DNA of 64,000 bases from Rhynochetos jubatus. Taxonomy: Eukaryota; Chordata; Aves; Eurypygiformes; Rhynochetidae. Under the pieces are notes generated by a model. That model ran no database searches, had not been told where the DNA came from, and worked only from the letters and a program-made list of their open reading frames with translations. The DNA lies in assembly GCA_027574665.1 (NCBI GenBank), contig CM050652.1:7420589-7484588 (forward strand), written 5' to 3'. This document shows positions 43,067-55,000 of this stretch, in pieces. The first letter of the stretch is position 1, and each line of letters opens with the position of its first letter. The position numbers were made by a program, and so were the translations under genes.

Positions 43067-43281
43067 GGGGAGAAGCAAAAGGCCGAGAAAAACAACGTAT
43101 TAAAGAGAGGGAACAGATATTGGCTTTCCAGGAGTATATGCTACTTATCAAACGTAGGGCTCAGGCTACTGAATATTCCAACGAACAACTTCTTCCTTCT
43201 CCATCTCCCCTCTTCTCACGGCTTCCCCGGAGTTCTACAAGCAGCCTTCTGACGGAGGGAGGGCGGTCGGCGCACGCGGAG
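43067..43281 (+). CDS. Candidate exon of an unassigned + strand gene
   Basis: Between TTCCCTGATGCAG and a GTACCT donor, one frame encodes GEAKGREKQRIKEREQILAF, QEYMLLIKRRAQATEYSNEQ and LLPSPSPLFSRLPRSSTSS. The charged helix followed by a Ser/Pro-rich tail looks more like protein than chance. It enters needing one base from a previous exon and ends on a codon boundary. I do not recognise the family. There is no known gene here in human. It could be a lineage-specific gene, a remnant or a chance frame. Confidence 0.3.
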
Positions 43282-43366
43282 GTACCTGTATGCGCAAACA
43301 AAAGTACGTTACGGTTGTGTAACGACTGGACACAGCTAATACCTCTTTGCTGTTGCTTTCTCATAG

Positions 43367-43402
43367 CTTTTTGATGCCAGAATCTCAAAATACTTCACCT
43401 GA
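43367..43402 (+). CDS. Candidate terminal exon of the unassigned gene
   Basis: After a strong acceptor (TTGCTTTCTCATAG), phase 0 gives LFDARISKYFT and TGA. The intron from 43281 would be only 85 bp. An AATAAA follows at 43780-43785, which could end the transcript. Entirely inferential. Confidence 0.25.
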   Translation, partial: LFDARISKYFT

Positions 43403-43798
43403 AGGAGAACTTCAAATGTTTTTAAAGCTGCATTTCTCTGGACCTGCCAGCCCAGTGCAGCGTACCCTCCTCCACCTCACGCCTGACCTGCCACCTCTTA
43501 GCAAAACAAGTCTTAAAACTTGTTGTAGGAAGCATCTCTCCGTTGCATGCTACCGCCTGGAAGCGCTTTGGGATGTAAATTCCAGCCATCAGGACAGGCT
43601 TCCACCATCAGTTCGCTGGTAGCTCCCTTCAGCAGCTGCAAAGGGAAGTTTTCCTCTGACAGTTCTTGCCCGGAAAGGTTGGGGCGATGGGTGCGAGGTA
43701 CCATTCACCCTGCCGGCCAGGCTGCCTTCCTCCACACGCCCTTCCCCTTGAAGGCAAAACTTCTACCAAAACAGCACATAATAAAGAATTAAATCAGC

Positions 43799-43817
43799 TT
43801 TTTTTTTTTTTTTTTTT
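43799..43817 (+). repeat. Poly-T run (19 T)
   Basis: Nineteen T directly after the AATAAA at 43780 and GAATTAAATCAGC. Confidence 0.95.
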
Positions 43818-44739
43818 GCACAGACAACTGGGTTTTGACACTTTATTTCCAGAACTGCTGTGAAAAACCCTAACAATGTTTTTCTTTTCCAAAGCAAAGT
43901 CAAAAACTCCACTAACTGCTTCGAGGTTTTGCGGTGAACACGCAACTCGCAGAGGACTTCTCGTGAGGTTCTTCGTGGTTTAGGCTACTCACAAGGGGGG
44001 AAAACCCCCAAAACAACCTGGCTTTGCCAAAGGTGGCTGTTGAGAACACTACTGAGCAGAAAAAAGATTGGCCAAGTTTTGCCAGAATCTTCACTGGGAA
44101 GAAGACTGGAAATGTGATCCTTGCATGATGCACGACACCAGCTCATCTCTAGGGGCTGTTTCCACAGACAAAAGCTCTTCTAATCCATGCTGGTAGCAGT
44201 ACTGATTATCCACGGTTTTCTTCTTCCCGGCCTGAGTATCAAGGAGCGAGTTCCACAATCTGGGAAAAGCTTCCGAAGAGCTGGTTCAGCAGCAGAACGG
44301 CGCAGGGTGCCCGGAGAGAGCGGAGCGAGCCCGCTGCGACGGGGCAGCTCACCGCGCCATCGGGGAAAGGATGGGTCTCGGCCTGCGATGCGCTCACAGG
44401 GCTGCTGCCAACCCTCCTCCAGCTGCAGCGGGCACAGCCGGGAGGACTGGCACAGGAAACAATTCAAAACCGTTAAATACCTTGTGCTGATAAGTAAGAT
44501 AAACAGAAGGAAGTGGATAATATACTTGGAGATAACCCACTTGCCCCCGGCTTTGGCACGCAGGCAGAGATATTCTAGATTACCACTGGACATCACAGCT
44601 TGCAGAACTGATCAAAGGAGTAATAACAACTGTCAGTATAACTACACTTGCATTAAAAATCAAAACAAGGAGGATTTCTCCTCTTTCCAGTTTGTAATTC
44701 AGCTAGGAATCAATAAAGTTCATGCACTTATACAAGAGC

Positions 44740-45858
44740 AATAAAAAAAATTAAATATTTATTTTGAATAACAAGTTGAAGTTCAAGCTGCAATGTTGGC
44801 AATGTAGATTTTTCAACACAGATCACAAAAGCGTGCACAAAAATGTATTTGAGCAAAGAACAGAATAATGCTAAGAATTATGCTAAACAGCTGCTGATTT
44901 TAAAGAAACAACAAAAAAAAAAAAGGCTTGTAATCACTATACAAAATATAAAATGTATTAAACACTACCATCCACAGAACAGAGATTTATTTTAGTTGGA
45001 TTATATTTAAAAATTATTTGTGTAGTTATTTATATAGTGAATTGTAAATGAATATTATACAGTAACCTCCTTTTGGTCTGCAAAACCTTTGTTGCACTAT
45101 AGCACATCCAATCACATCGCAAAGGAAAAAAAAAAAGGATTATTTTTCCTTACTATCGATAAAGAAAACAATCATTGATAATACAGTAAATATTGTCAGG
45201 TCTACAAAGAAGGAAATTAAATCTGACTCCTCTGACTCCGAAGCGCTTTCCATGCAAAGTCAGCACTTGCTCGTTTAAACAGAGTGCACTACCAAGCAAT
45301 GTCCAGGGTCGTAGATGCTCTTGGTAAGACTAAACCTTATTAAAAAAAAATTAGAAAACAAAATAATCAAAGATTGAATGTAATCATGCAACCCTCTTAC
45401 TACTAGGTATACCCACTGTGTCGCTCATCCGTTTATTGCCTCTCTGGAATATCACTCAAGGCATCGAAATTAGACTTATGATAAATATACATATAATGAA
45501 AGGACACAAACTGCTATTCGACACTACTACTGGTAATGTCTGTGCTACGTGAAAGCACCTTTAAAAAGAGCCTATGCGGCAAGAGATAAGTGTCTAAAGA
45601 TTCAAAATGAATCAACAGTATTGGATAACAATATAATTCTCAACTCAGAAGCTGCCTCAAGATTAGGTGCATCTTCAGTTAATGTAACAGGAAAAAAAGG
45701 CAATGGATTTTATTTCATTAATTGTATCCACTCATAAACTGACCCAAGGCCACCAGATGTGCAGACACAACAAGTTTTCTTTTCTTTTTACAGTTCTTTA
45801 AATTGTAGGATGATAAAGGAATAGATCTATTTAAAAACAAACAGCTATTTCATCTACA
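44740..45858 (-). other. SEPHS1: SEPHS1 3' UTR (probable)
   Basis: AT-rich, non-coding sequence after the SEPHS1 stop. AATAAA signals on the - strand lie at 45714-45709, 45437-45432, 44991-44986 and 44763-44758. The last gives a UTR of about 1.1 kb, while the others could give shorter forms. Confidence 0.65.
44758..44763 (-). terminator. SEPHS1 distal polyadenylation signal (AATAAA)
   Basis: Canonical signal on the - strand and the most distal of four after the SEPHS1 stop. Confidence 0.5.
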
Positions 45859-46073
45859 TTAAGAGGTGGCACCGGGTGTGGGGTTCACGTTCTGAGTGGC
45901 CACCTGCGGTGCGACTTCGATGATTCGCGGTTTGTCTATAATTCTGGCCGTGCGGTTGCCCTTCTCTACGATGCCGATAATCCACGCTTGGTGGCCTTCG
46001 CCGTACTTTGGAGACTTGATCTCGGCACAGAAACGCGCTGCCTGCTCTCGTGGCAAACAGATGAGGAGGCCTC
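45859..46073 (-). CDS. SEPHS1: SEPHS1 terminal coding exon (residues 322-392)
   Basis: Acceptor TTTGCAG. Encodes [40 protein letters not shown] and [18 protein letters not shown], then TAA at 45861-45859. Confidence 0.98.
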
Positions 46074-49000
46074 CTGCAAAGACAAGAAGCAGAGCGTTCA
46101 ACCGTCTGATCGCAAAGCGTTTCGACCTCGGTCTGCCAAATCCCTGTTTAGACAAGCACTTGGGGACTTCAGCGGGTCCTTCCAGCCGAACTCAATGCAG
46201 TGGAAGTCCGAGCTCTTGCTTGACAGAACGAAGATTGTGCCTGAATCATGTAAACGAAGCCAAATAAACGCAGAAGATGTTGGCAGAAGGACACCACACC
46301 GGTCTCAACAAATGACATACCGAACCCCCATCGGCACCGTAAACTTCCAGAGGGCTGTGAAGTGCCTAGACATTTTGGATAAAGGTCACATTCAGATACC
46401 TGTAGCCACATACTGGTAGCAGCTGATTCTGCAAGTAATCGCACTGCCCACAATCACAGAACCATGGAATGGTTTGGGTTGGAAGGGACCTTAAAGACCA
46501 TCCAGTTCCAACCCCCTGCTGTGGGCAGGGACACCCTCCACTAGACCAGGTTGCTCCAAGCCTCATCCAGCCTGGCCTTGGACACTTCCAGGGATGGGAC
46601 ATCCACAGCTTCTCTGAGCAACCTGTCCCAGTGCTTCACCACCCCCTACGGGAAGAATTTCTTCCTGATATCCAATCTAAATCTCCCCACTTTCAATTTA
46701 AACCCATTACCCCTTGTCCTGTCACTACAGGCCCTTGTGAAAAGTCCCCCCCAGCTTCCTTGTAGCCCCTTCAGGTGCTGGAAGGTGCTATAAGGTCAAT
46801 GCAATCGAAGTACTGACTCCTACCAGAGAACGCAAGAGGCAGAAAATCAAACACAGGCTCACTTCAGTGCTGCCTGCAACAGTCCTTTTCACCCCTTTGT
46901 TAGGGAATTTTCTAACCTTTTTTAGCCTTTCCTAGAAGACTTTTTTTCCCTCAGAGACAACTGAAAAATACTCTGCTTACTAACGGATGCTTTTCAGAAG
47001 CAGCACTGTAACCGCTCAGCAAGCTCGCCATTCTAAGAACCCCAAAACACTGAGAAACGGGGATTGGCGAGCGAGTTACTGGAACAAGTTCCACCGTCAG
47101 CTCTGGCACAAGTTTCCAGGGGGGCTGTGATCAAGTCATTAAACGTTTCGGTGCCACTCTTTATCACTACTGAGCTTTCTTGTCTCCCTTACCCTTTTTA
47201 CATTTGCGCTATGCCGCAAGGGCGTGAAGCGCTGCAACACAGCACAGCAAACTCGCCTGCAGATGCCTGACGAAACCTCAAACGTCGTACGCCACAAGCG
47301 GTTTGTGCGGCTCATGTCTGTACGCTGGGCTGGATTCTGACACACAGCAGCCCCTTGTAAAGGGTGTTAAAATATCGTCTGCCACTGCAAAGTGTTTGGA
47401 GAACACGGGCAGGGTATGTTCACGCAAACAGGAATTCGGGCCCATACCAAGGCTTGCTTCCTCTTTAAGGGTTGGATGACCCGAAGTTTTCTTGTCCGGG
47501 CGAAGGGCATCAGCCAGCAGCACAAGTCGTGCCACCAGCTCTGAGCCAACCCTGGGCTCGGTGCCACCTCCTCCTCCTCTTTGGCCCTTGGACAGCTTCT
47601 TAGCACCTCGGGCACCTTTATGTTTACTTTTCCAAGCAAACAGTCCTCACGGTGGTGACTAAAGACACTTGTAATTTAAGGCTGTGAGGAAAAAGCAGCT
47701 ACTGAACATGAGCAATTATTTATAAGGATATGTGGAAGCGTGAAAGTTATCTTTTAGGTTCTGCATGAAGCAAATGAGTGTGCCATTCAGAAAAATGCCT
47801 ATCTCTCTCAGACAGTTCGGAATATAACCTCCAGGTACTTCCATCAAAACCAAGAGAAAACCCAGAAGCTTGAAAGACAGCATTTAAGCTACTCCAAATG
47901 TAACAGACAAATCAACTGCCAAGGAATTATGTGCCATTCCCATGGAAGGCTCTGAAGAGAAACGAACGCCCTGACTCGCACCATGAAAAGGGTTTAGAGG
48001 GGTAGCGCAGAGAAGGGGCTAGCTAGCCACAAGGAAGGAGCGGAAGTATGGTGAAAAAGAAAATAAGAAAGAGCACAAGAATGATCTTCACCCAGTTATC
48101 TTTTCCCCCACGCTCTTTCTGCCGTTTTGCATCACTTGTATGCATCCCCTGCTAACATTCTTTGGCAAGATCAGGAACGTAGAAAAACCCCAGTTTCCAG
48201 TCAAAAAAACTGGCTTCCCACCTGCTGGCTGCATCCCACAGTTTGGTCAATAACCCTCAGCAGAGGTTGTGGGCTACTCTCAGTCAGCGGCAGGACTCCT
48301 CTGCGCAGGAATTATGATATTTCTCTGCTAGACTGACCAGTCTCTTTAACCCTTTGGGGGACTCCTTAAGGTTCTCCACTGTGTATTCCAGCCTATGTTG
48401 CTAGCGTTCCCAGCTGCTCTGGTTTTTGTCCCACGGACAACTACAAGAAGCCTTCACCCATGCTAGGCCACAGCCAAGAGTTTAAGTTGTTAAAACGAAG
48501 CAGCAGTGCCGCTGCACCGAAGCGAGCAGCGTTTCACGGCCTACCAAGTTTGAGGGCCGCGTCAGCCACCGCTGAAGACAAAGCGGACGAACTGCAGACT
48601 GACTGAACAAGTGGCCGTGGCGGTTGGAGAGTTTGCTGAACGCTGTTCCCGGGGGTTGAAAGGACGCAGATACTGGGTGTCTGCCCTGGCTCAGCTTTTT
48701 AAAAATGAAAAGGGTGTTTTTGAGAAGAGGTTTTGAACATACTGCAAGCAGGGAAGCAGACACAGAAAGCTTCACAAGCACACTAGCCAAAGCTTTGCAA
48801 CTAAGCAGAGACACAAAGAGTTCACAAACTAACACCAAGCATCCTTGCTCCTGCTAATGGCTTTCTCCCTGGACAGCTAACAAAAGGATAAAATCATTAG
48901 CCTCAGCCTCCTGCCAGCCACTGACCTTTTCTACCCATCTGCCTATTTCTATAAGATTTGCACAAACACCGAGTTGCTGACATACCTCTACGCTAAAAAA

Positions 49001-52000
49001 GACACCAGACAACAGTGTCAAAAGGTATTAGAGGAGCATTCTGCATGCATATCCCATGCAGAGCAACTTCAGCTCATGTCTGCAAACAGCCAGTCTAACA
49101 AACAGAATCGAATCTTTTGAAACTAACTTCAAACATTACCCAAGAGTTATCTAAAAGAGAGCGTAAACATCACGTAAAACTGTGATTTTAAGAAAACACA
49201 CCATAAGCAAGAGCGCCTGGAGGATGGAACAGATGACATAATACATCTTTTCAGTACTGACTTTTGTCAACAGGTGCCCAGCAAATGCACGCTGTAAAAA
49301 ACCACAACAGCCTTAAAATCCATTCAGATTGTTTTCCAGTAAGTTGCTCATTGCCTGCCCACTCTGCTGAAAAACATCTGTTCCCAAATGAAGAAGCTAC
49401 AGACAGAATTCTGGAAGCTCAAGCCAATAGAGAAAGAGCAGACCAGTATTACACTATGAACAGCCCTGAGCAGCCCCCCCAGAGCATCCTCACAACTGGA
49501 CAGAGAGACGCAGCAAGACTGACACTTGCCTTCACGTGGATCAGTCCCAGGACACGAAGCGTGCGAACACTGTGGGTCTGAATGCTAACAAGTCACCCCA
49601 GCACACCCTGCCCGAGCTAACACCCGCTGCTGCAAGGTGTCAGGCTATCCAGCATAAGCCTGAAGCGTACAGGACTGCAGTTACACAGCTTGCAGACCAG
49701 AGCTCTTCTGTGCACATGGCTACGGATCCAGTGTTCCGCAGCCACTGCCCAGTAATGAATGGCAGAATGGTTTGGGTTGGAAGGGACCTTAAAGATCATC
49801 CAGTTCCAGCCCCCCTGCCATGGGCAGGGACACCCTCCACTAGACCAGGTTGCTCCAAGCCTCATCCAGCCTGGCCTTGGACACTCCCAGGGATTGGGCA
49901 TCCACAGCTTCTCTGGGCAACCTGTCCCAGTGCCTCACCACCCCCTTTGTGAAGAATTTCTTCCTGATATCCAATCTAAATCTCCCTGCTATCAGTTTAA
50001 ACCCATTACCCCTTGTCCTGTCGCTACACGCCCTTGTGGAAAGTCACCCCAGCTTCCTTGTGGCCCCTTCAGGCACTGGAAGGTTCTGTAAGGTCTCCCC
50101 AGAGTCTTCCCTTCTCCAGGCTGAACAAGCCCAACTCTCCCAGCCTGTCCCCATAGCAGTGGGGCTCCAGCCCTCTGAGCACCTTCGTGGCCTCCTCTGG
50201 ACTCGCTGCAACCAGTCAATAACCTCCTTATGCTGAGGGCTCCACAGCTGGACACAGCACTCCAGGTGGGGTCTCACGAGACCAGAGTAGAGGGGGAGAA
50301 TCCCCTCCCTCGCCCTGCTGGCCGCAGGAATCCCTACAGCCACCTCTAAGGCAAGACGCGCAGCACTGCGAGGAAATCAAACATACATGTTTGAGGCACC
50401 CAACGTTCACAAATAACTAGATATGTCCTGCTGGTTTTTCCATCATCATCTATCCACGTTGACACGTAAGCCCTACAGCTTTTCGAAGGTACCTCTTGCT
50501 CTCTGCCTCAAAAGAGATTCTGGTGTCTGCTTTTCCTGTTCCAAGTACTCTCACAGCAGTGCATACACTCCCTCCCTTTTACATTCCTAGTGAAAGGACA
50601 GAATGGGATATCCCCAGGGTGCAGGATGCACAGCTCTGAAGACTCAACCACTCAGTTTGCAGCTAAACCATTCCCATGCCAACTGCTATACAAATCTCTG
50701 CCACATCCACTCACCTGGCAGAGTATCCCTGCACTTCCAGCTCCGTGCCCGTGCTGTTTTCTGGACTCTGCAACTGATAAATGCCACCAGCACGGCGGTT
50801 ACGCGGACCCCTGGGTAGTAAGAACGTCTGGTGCTACCAACCCTATTGGCAGAGCTTGCCAAACTGCTACCAGATATTTCTGGTCTCCGCTGACTGACGC
50901 TGGATTTGAACTCCTGAAAGGGTTCACGTCCCGTATCCTGTTACACATCTGAGCCATACAGTCTCTGTAGGACAGAACCTCTGTTTAAACACAGATGGCT
51001 GAGGAACAGTTCAGCAGATCACGGTAAGCTGCGTATTCACTAGGGAAAAGAGTTTATGGCTCTCACTGTGACGCTTCTTTCCAGACCTTCGGACTGTTTT
51101 GCTTCAAGGGGCCCCCTCTGTTGTGAGCTGCAGAGAACTTGGATAATATTTTGGAGAGCAGGAAGAGGGTGGAGAAATGAGATAAGAGAAAAAGATTTGT
51201 TGCTACATCTTCTCCATTTCCCAAAGAGGAAGAAAAGTCAGATTAAAGAAGAAAAACAAAATGGGACAGAAGATTCAAGGAGAAAATAGGAGATTTCTGG
51301 CGGAAGATGGCAATCATGCCAGTCAGCAAAGTGGCCTACACTCAGTAATAAGAACTTGTGACGTTTGAAAGCTGCCTTATCACCTGATGACTGTTTAAAT
51401 GCTTGTCTGAAATGAACTTGGTGCCCACAGCCTGAGTCTCGGTATAGGTCTGTTGTATCCATTGCCACGGCAAGTGGCAGCTTTATTACAACAGAAATTC
51501 GAGCAATAAATGGGTCAGAGACCAATTTTCCCTGCCCCCCCTCGCTAGTCACAGTCCCTAAAGTCAACTTTCATACATGTAAGGGAAAAAAACATCTGTA
51601 TTCTTGGATGTGTGTATGCTGTGGACAGGGAAAGCCTCAGTCACCAAGACTGGCCCATTCAGCACTAAACTTGATGCATATTCGTAATGAGAAGCAAAAC
51701 GCCACTCATTTGACTGGCAAACCTACTGCAGGTGGATGTACTTTTGAGAAAACTGTGTCAGCTGCGCTCAGATTTTCAGATATTCACTGTTCCAGAGCTA
51801 CCCGCTAAGAGAAAAAGTAGGTTTCAAAAGAGTTCAGAATTGTCACTACCCTCTACCTGCAAGATGCGCTGGATACAGCGAGAGCTGCCGTAACAGTGGT
51901 TCAGGAGGGGGTAGAAGGCATTGGGAACAGGGTGGTGGTTTGGCAGGTAGGCTGAAGAACTGTGCACAGTTGTGTGGCCTCTGCTCATTACCTTGGCAAT

Positions 52001-55000
52001 GAGACAAACCAACTGCGATTTTGAATGCAAAGCACACGATTTACATCTGAAACGACATTACACTCCAAGGTGGAGGTGTAGGGAAGGAGGAGGGTGGTAC
52101 AACTGCCACCTACCTGAAGTCTCCGGACAAGTCCCGTGCATGAGGCCAAACATGTTGCCACAAGCCTTACTGACAGCAGCCATCTTCGCAAGGACAGGAA
52201 GGTTGTGAATAACAAAGGACACCTCATTTCGCTGCTGTTTGGCAAGGTTTTGTGCATGCCCCAGGATTCCAAATCCTGTGATGTCTGTAGCTGCGTGTGC
52301 ATTGAAAGTGTGCATGAGTCCAGCAGCTGCAAGACAGGGAGGGGGAAAAAAAAGAACCCCAACAAACAAATCAGAAATTATCAGGAAAAGCAATACTTTA
52401 TTGTGCACAGTCTAAATGAAGTCACATACCTTCAATTTCAATCAGGCTGGGTTAATTCATTTTGAAAAAAATCATGCTTGAAGGGAACTGGAATTCACCA
52501 ATACTGCACGTAACCCTTAAAAAAAATTCAACTTGTACTTAAGGTATTTAATCATGCTGAAAATCCAGCACCAAAGTTGTATTTATCCTAGAATCACAGA
52601 ATGGTTTGGGTTGGAAGGGACCTTAAATATCATCTAGTTCCAACCTCTGTTAGACATGTGCTACTAGTTTATATTAGCAGGCTAAGAAACAGGGGTTTGC
52701 TCCAGAGTCCAACTTCCCAAAGCTGCGGGTCGGAGAGGTTCTGAGCTCAGCTTTGCTTAAGGACAAGGACCAGACTCATCCTGGGTCTGTTTTCTCATAT
52801 CTCTTCCCCTGTCGCTCCATGAAAGGATCACATCAGAACTTAGGTTCTGGACACTCAGAGCTTAAGAACAAAGCCTGCAGGTTGTGGGGGAAGGGCCTCG
52901 TCTCCCCACCTATGCATTCATGAAATTCTTGGGCATTTGCAACTACAGAGCTGCGGGTGGGAGAAGGGCACCCCTGCATGCAGCACAATAGCTCCGGTTA
53001 AGAATATTTAAGAGCTGTTACAGCTGCCTGACGAGAGGAGTGAGTAGAGAAAGACCAAAGCCAAGAATGCTTTGCCCTTCTTTGGTGCTTCCCAATACGT
53101 GAGCAGGACACTGGAGTTCTGTTCTGCAAGACAATCCCGGTCATTTAATTTTCCGGGAAAGCTTTGTAAAAGAATCTAACACCAGTGGGATGAGGTAACA
53201 AATACCAAATGAAAACTGAATAAACGGGGCAAGAGAGAAATTTAACTATCCCTGTTCCTTCAACTGAGAAGGAAGAAAACACCTAATTCAGTTCTCTGCT
53301 CCTCCAGAGGTACTTTGAACAAAGAAGGGAAATTCTGGATTAAAATTTCGAGGGTAAAACCAGGACCTTCCCTCTACCCAAAATAAAAATGAAAAAAATA
53401 AACTAACAAACAGGGGAAAACACTAAAAGAGAACACGTTACATAGTCCACATTTTGGGAAGCACGTAACATGACAAAATTAAACTGTATTAATTGAAGCA
53501 TATGAAAATGAAGAGTTTTTCCTTTTTTATTCTATTCTGAGAAACTGTAGCCTTATTAGTCAGGCCCTCCTGAGCTCTCTAGGCACAGAAGGAACAAATC
53601 CAGTATGTTTCCCTTTAAAACACCCTCTAACTCACTGGGATGTTACTCGCAGCGCTCACACCAGTCATAACCATTTCCAGCGGCATTTGTGTTTTAATTA
53701 TACAGTAAAAAGGAGAGCGTTGGATTTTAATTCGCTTGCTTCAAACACTGAACAGCAGAAGGATGGGGCAGAAGGAAGGGATAAAGCATCTGCGTCACAT
53801 TTCCCCGCAGCAGTGAAATGAAATTAAGTATGGGACCGGAAAACCCCACACCCTCCCCCAACACGCACACGTCTTCTTACCTGTTCTGTTCAGTCGTGCC
53901 ATATTCATCATTGCTTCCTGGTATGCTAGTTCTACGTCTTCTTGCGTTACCACTAGTTTGATTTTGTTCCACTTTTCTGGCTAATGAATGAAATAAAGAG
54001 GATTCTTTTAGATTTTCACCTGTATATTTTAAAGCACACCCTTACCACTTCAAAAAATCCTTCACTCAAGATGTACTTGTAGTACAGGCAGAGGGGTGTG
54101 CCTTCCTCTGCTGCGCCTGAGTGAAGTTGTTTAAAGATCTATTAGGCACTAAGCACCTCAAGTCTTGCTTTCAGCAGCTGAGGAGTGGAATAACCACCCC
54201 CAGGGCAAAGAACTCCTTCAAGGCAACTCTCTGGGCTTGAACTCCGGCAGCCAAACGAAAAGAACTTTGGTGCTGGATGGTGAGATTTAAAAAAGAGCAA
54301 GAAGCCAGATATAAGAGAGAATTCTTGATTTCACATCTGGACACTGATCAAGAAAGGCCGCTGATATCCACAAGCCCAGGTCTAGGAACAGATGCTAAGG
54401 AGGGACGCAGTCACCGCATCGAGTTAGGATTAAGGCAGTTTCATGAGCTTCCTTTACAGTTTAACATCAGCGGCTCCTTCCACCCATTCCCCAGTGCCTT
54501 GTACAGCTCCACCACATGCTGAGCAACGCTCTTTATCCCCAAAGGGTCTCAGAACGGTTGGGGAAACCGGTACCTTTAGAAAGAGCAATTGTTGCATTCA
54601 GAGCTGAATGAATTCCAGATCCAGAATGAACAGCTAAATAGTTGCTTTGATTAAGAACAACACCACAGACTTGTTTAATTTTCTCCTTTTTCTTTTTTTT
54701 TTTTTTGCAATGAAAATAAAATTACAGAGAGCTGAAAGTAAGCAAAATAGGATTTTTGAAGCCATAATGCCTACACTGCCATTCCACAGAATAAATGCAT
54801 TGAACAAACTTCTTACTACACAACAGTGCAAAACCTGCTAAGAATCGGTATCTGACGCTGCACTGGGGAAGGATCTTGTCAAAGAGGCCCTTAGCCTTAA
54901 CAAAGGAGCACTGGCTTTGAGGGGGGTGAGAGAGAATCCAGAAATGGCAAGAGGGGGAAAGGGACTAGCCAGCCAAACCAAATCATGTGCTGAAGAGCAA

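Noticed and set aside
44187-44744. A 185-codon + strand frame followed by AATAAA signals
   Set aside because: Low-complexity ends, no recognised domain, and it abuts the SEPHS1 3' UTR on the other strand. Considered chance.
45896-46419. Two overlapping + strand frames of 123 and 143 codons
   Set aside because: They are antisense shadows of the SEPHS1 terminal exon, whose - strand frame matches the family exactly.
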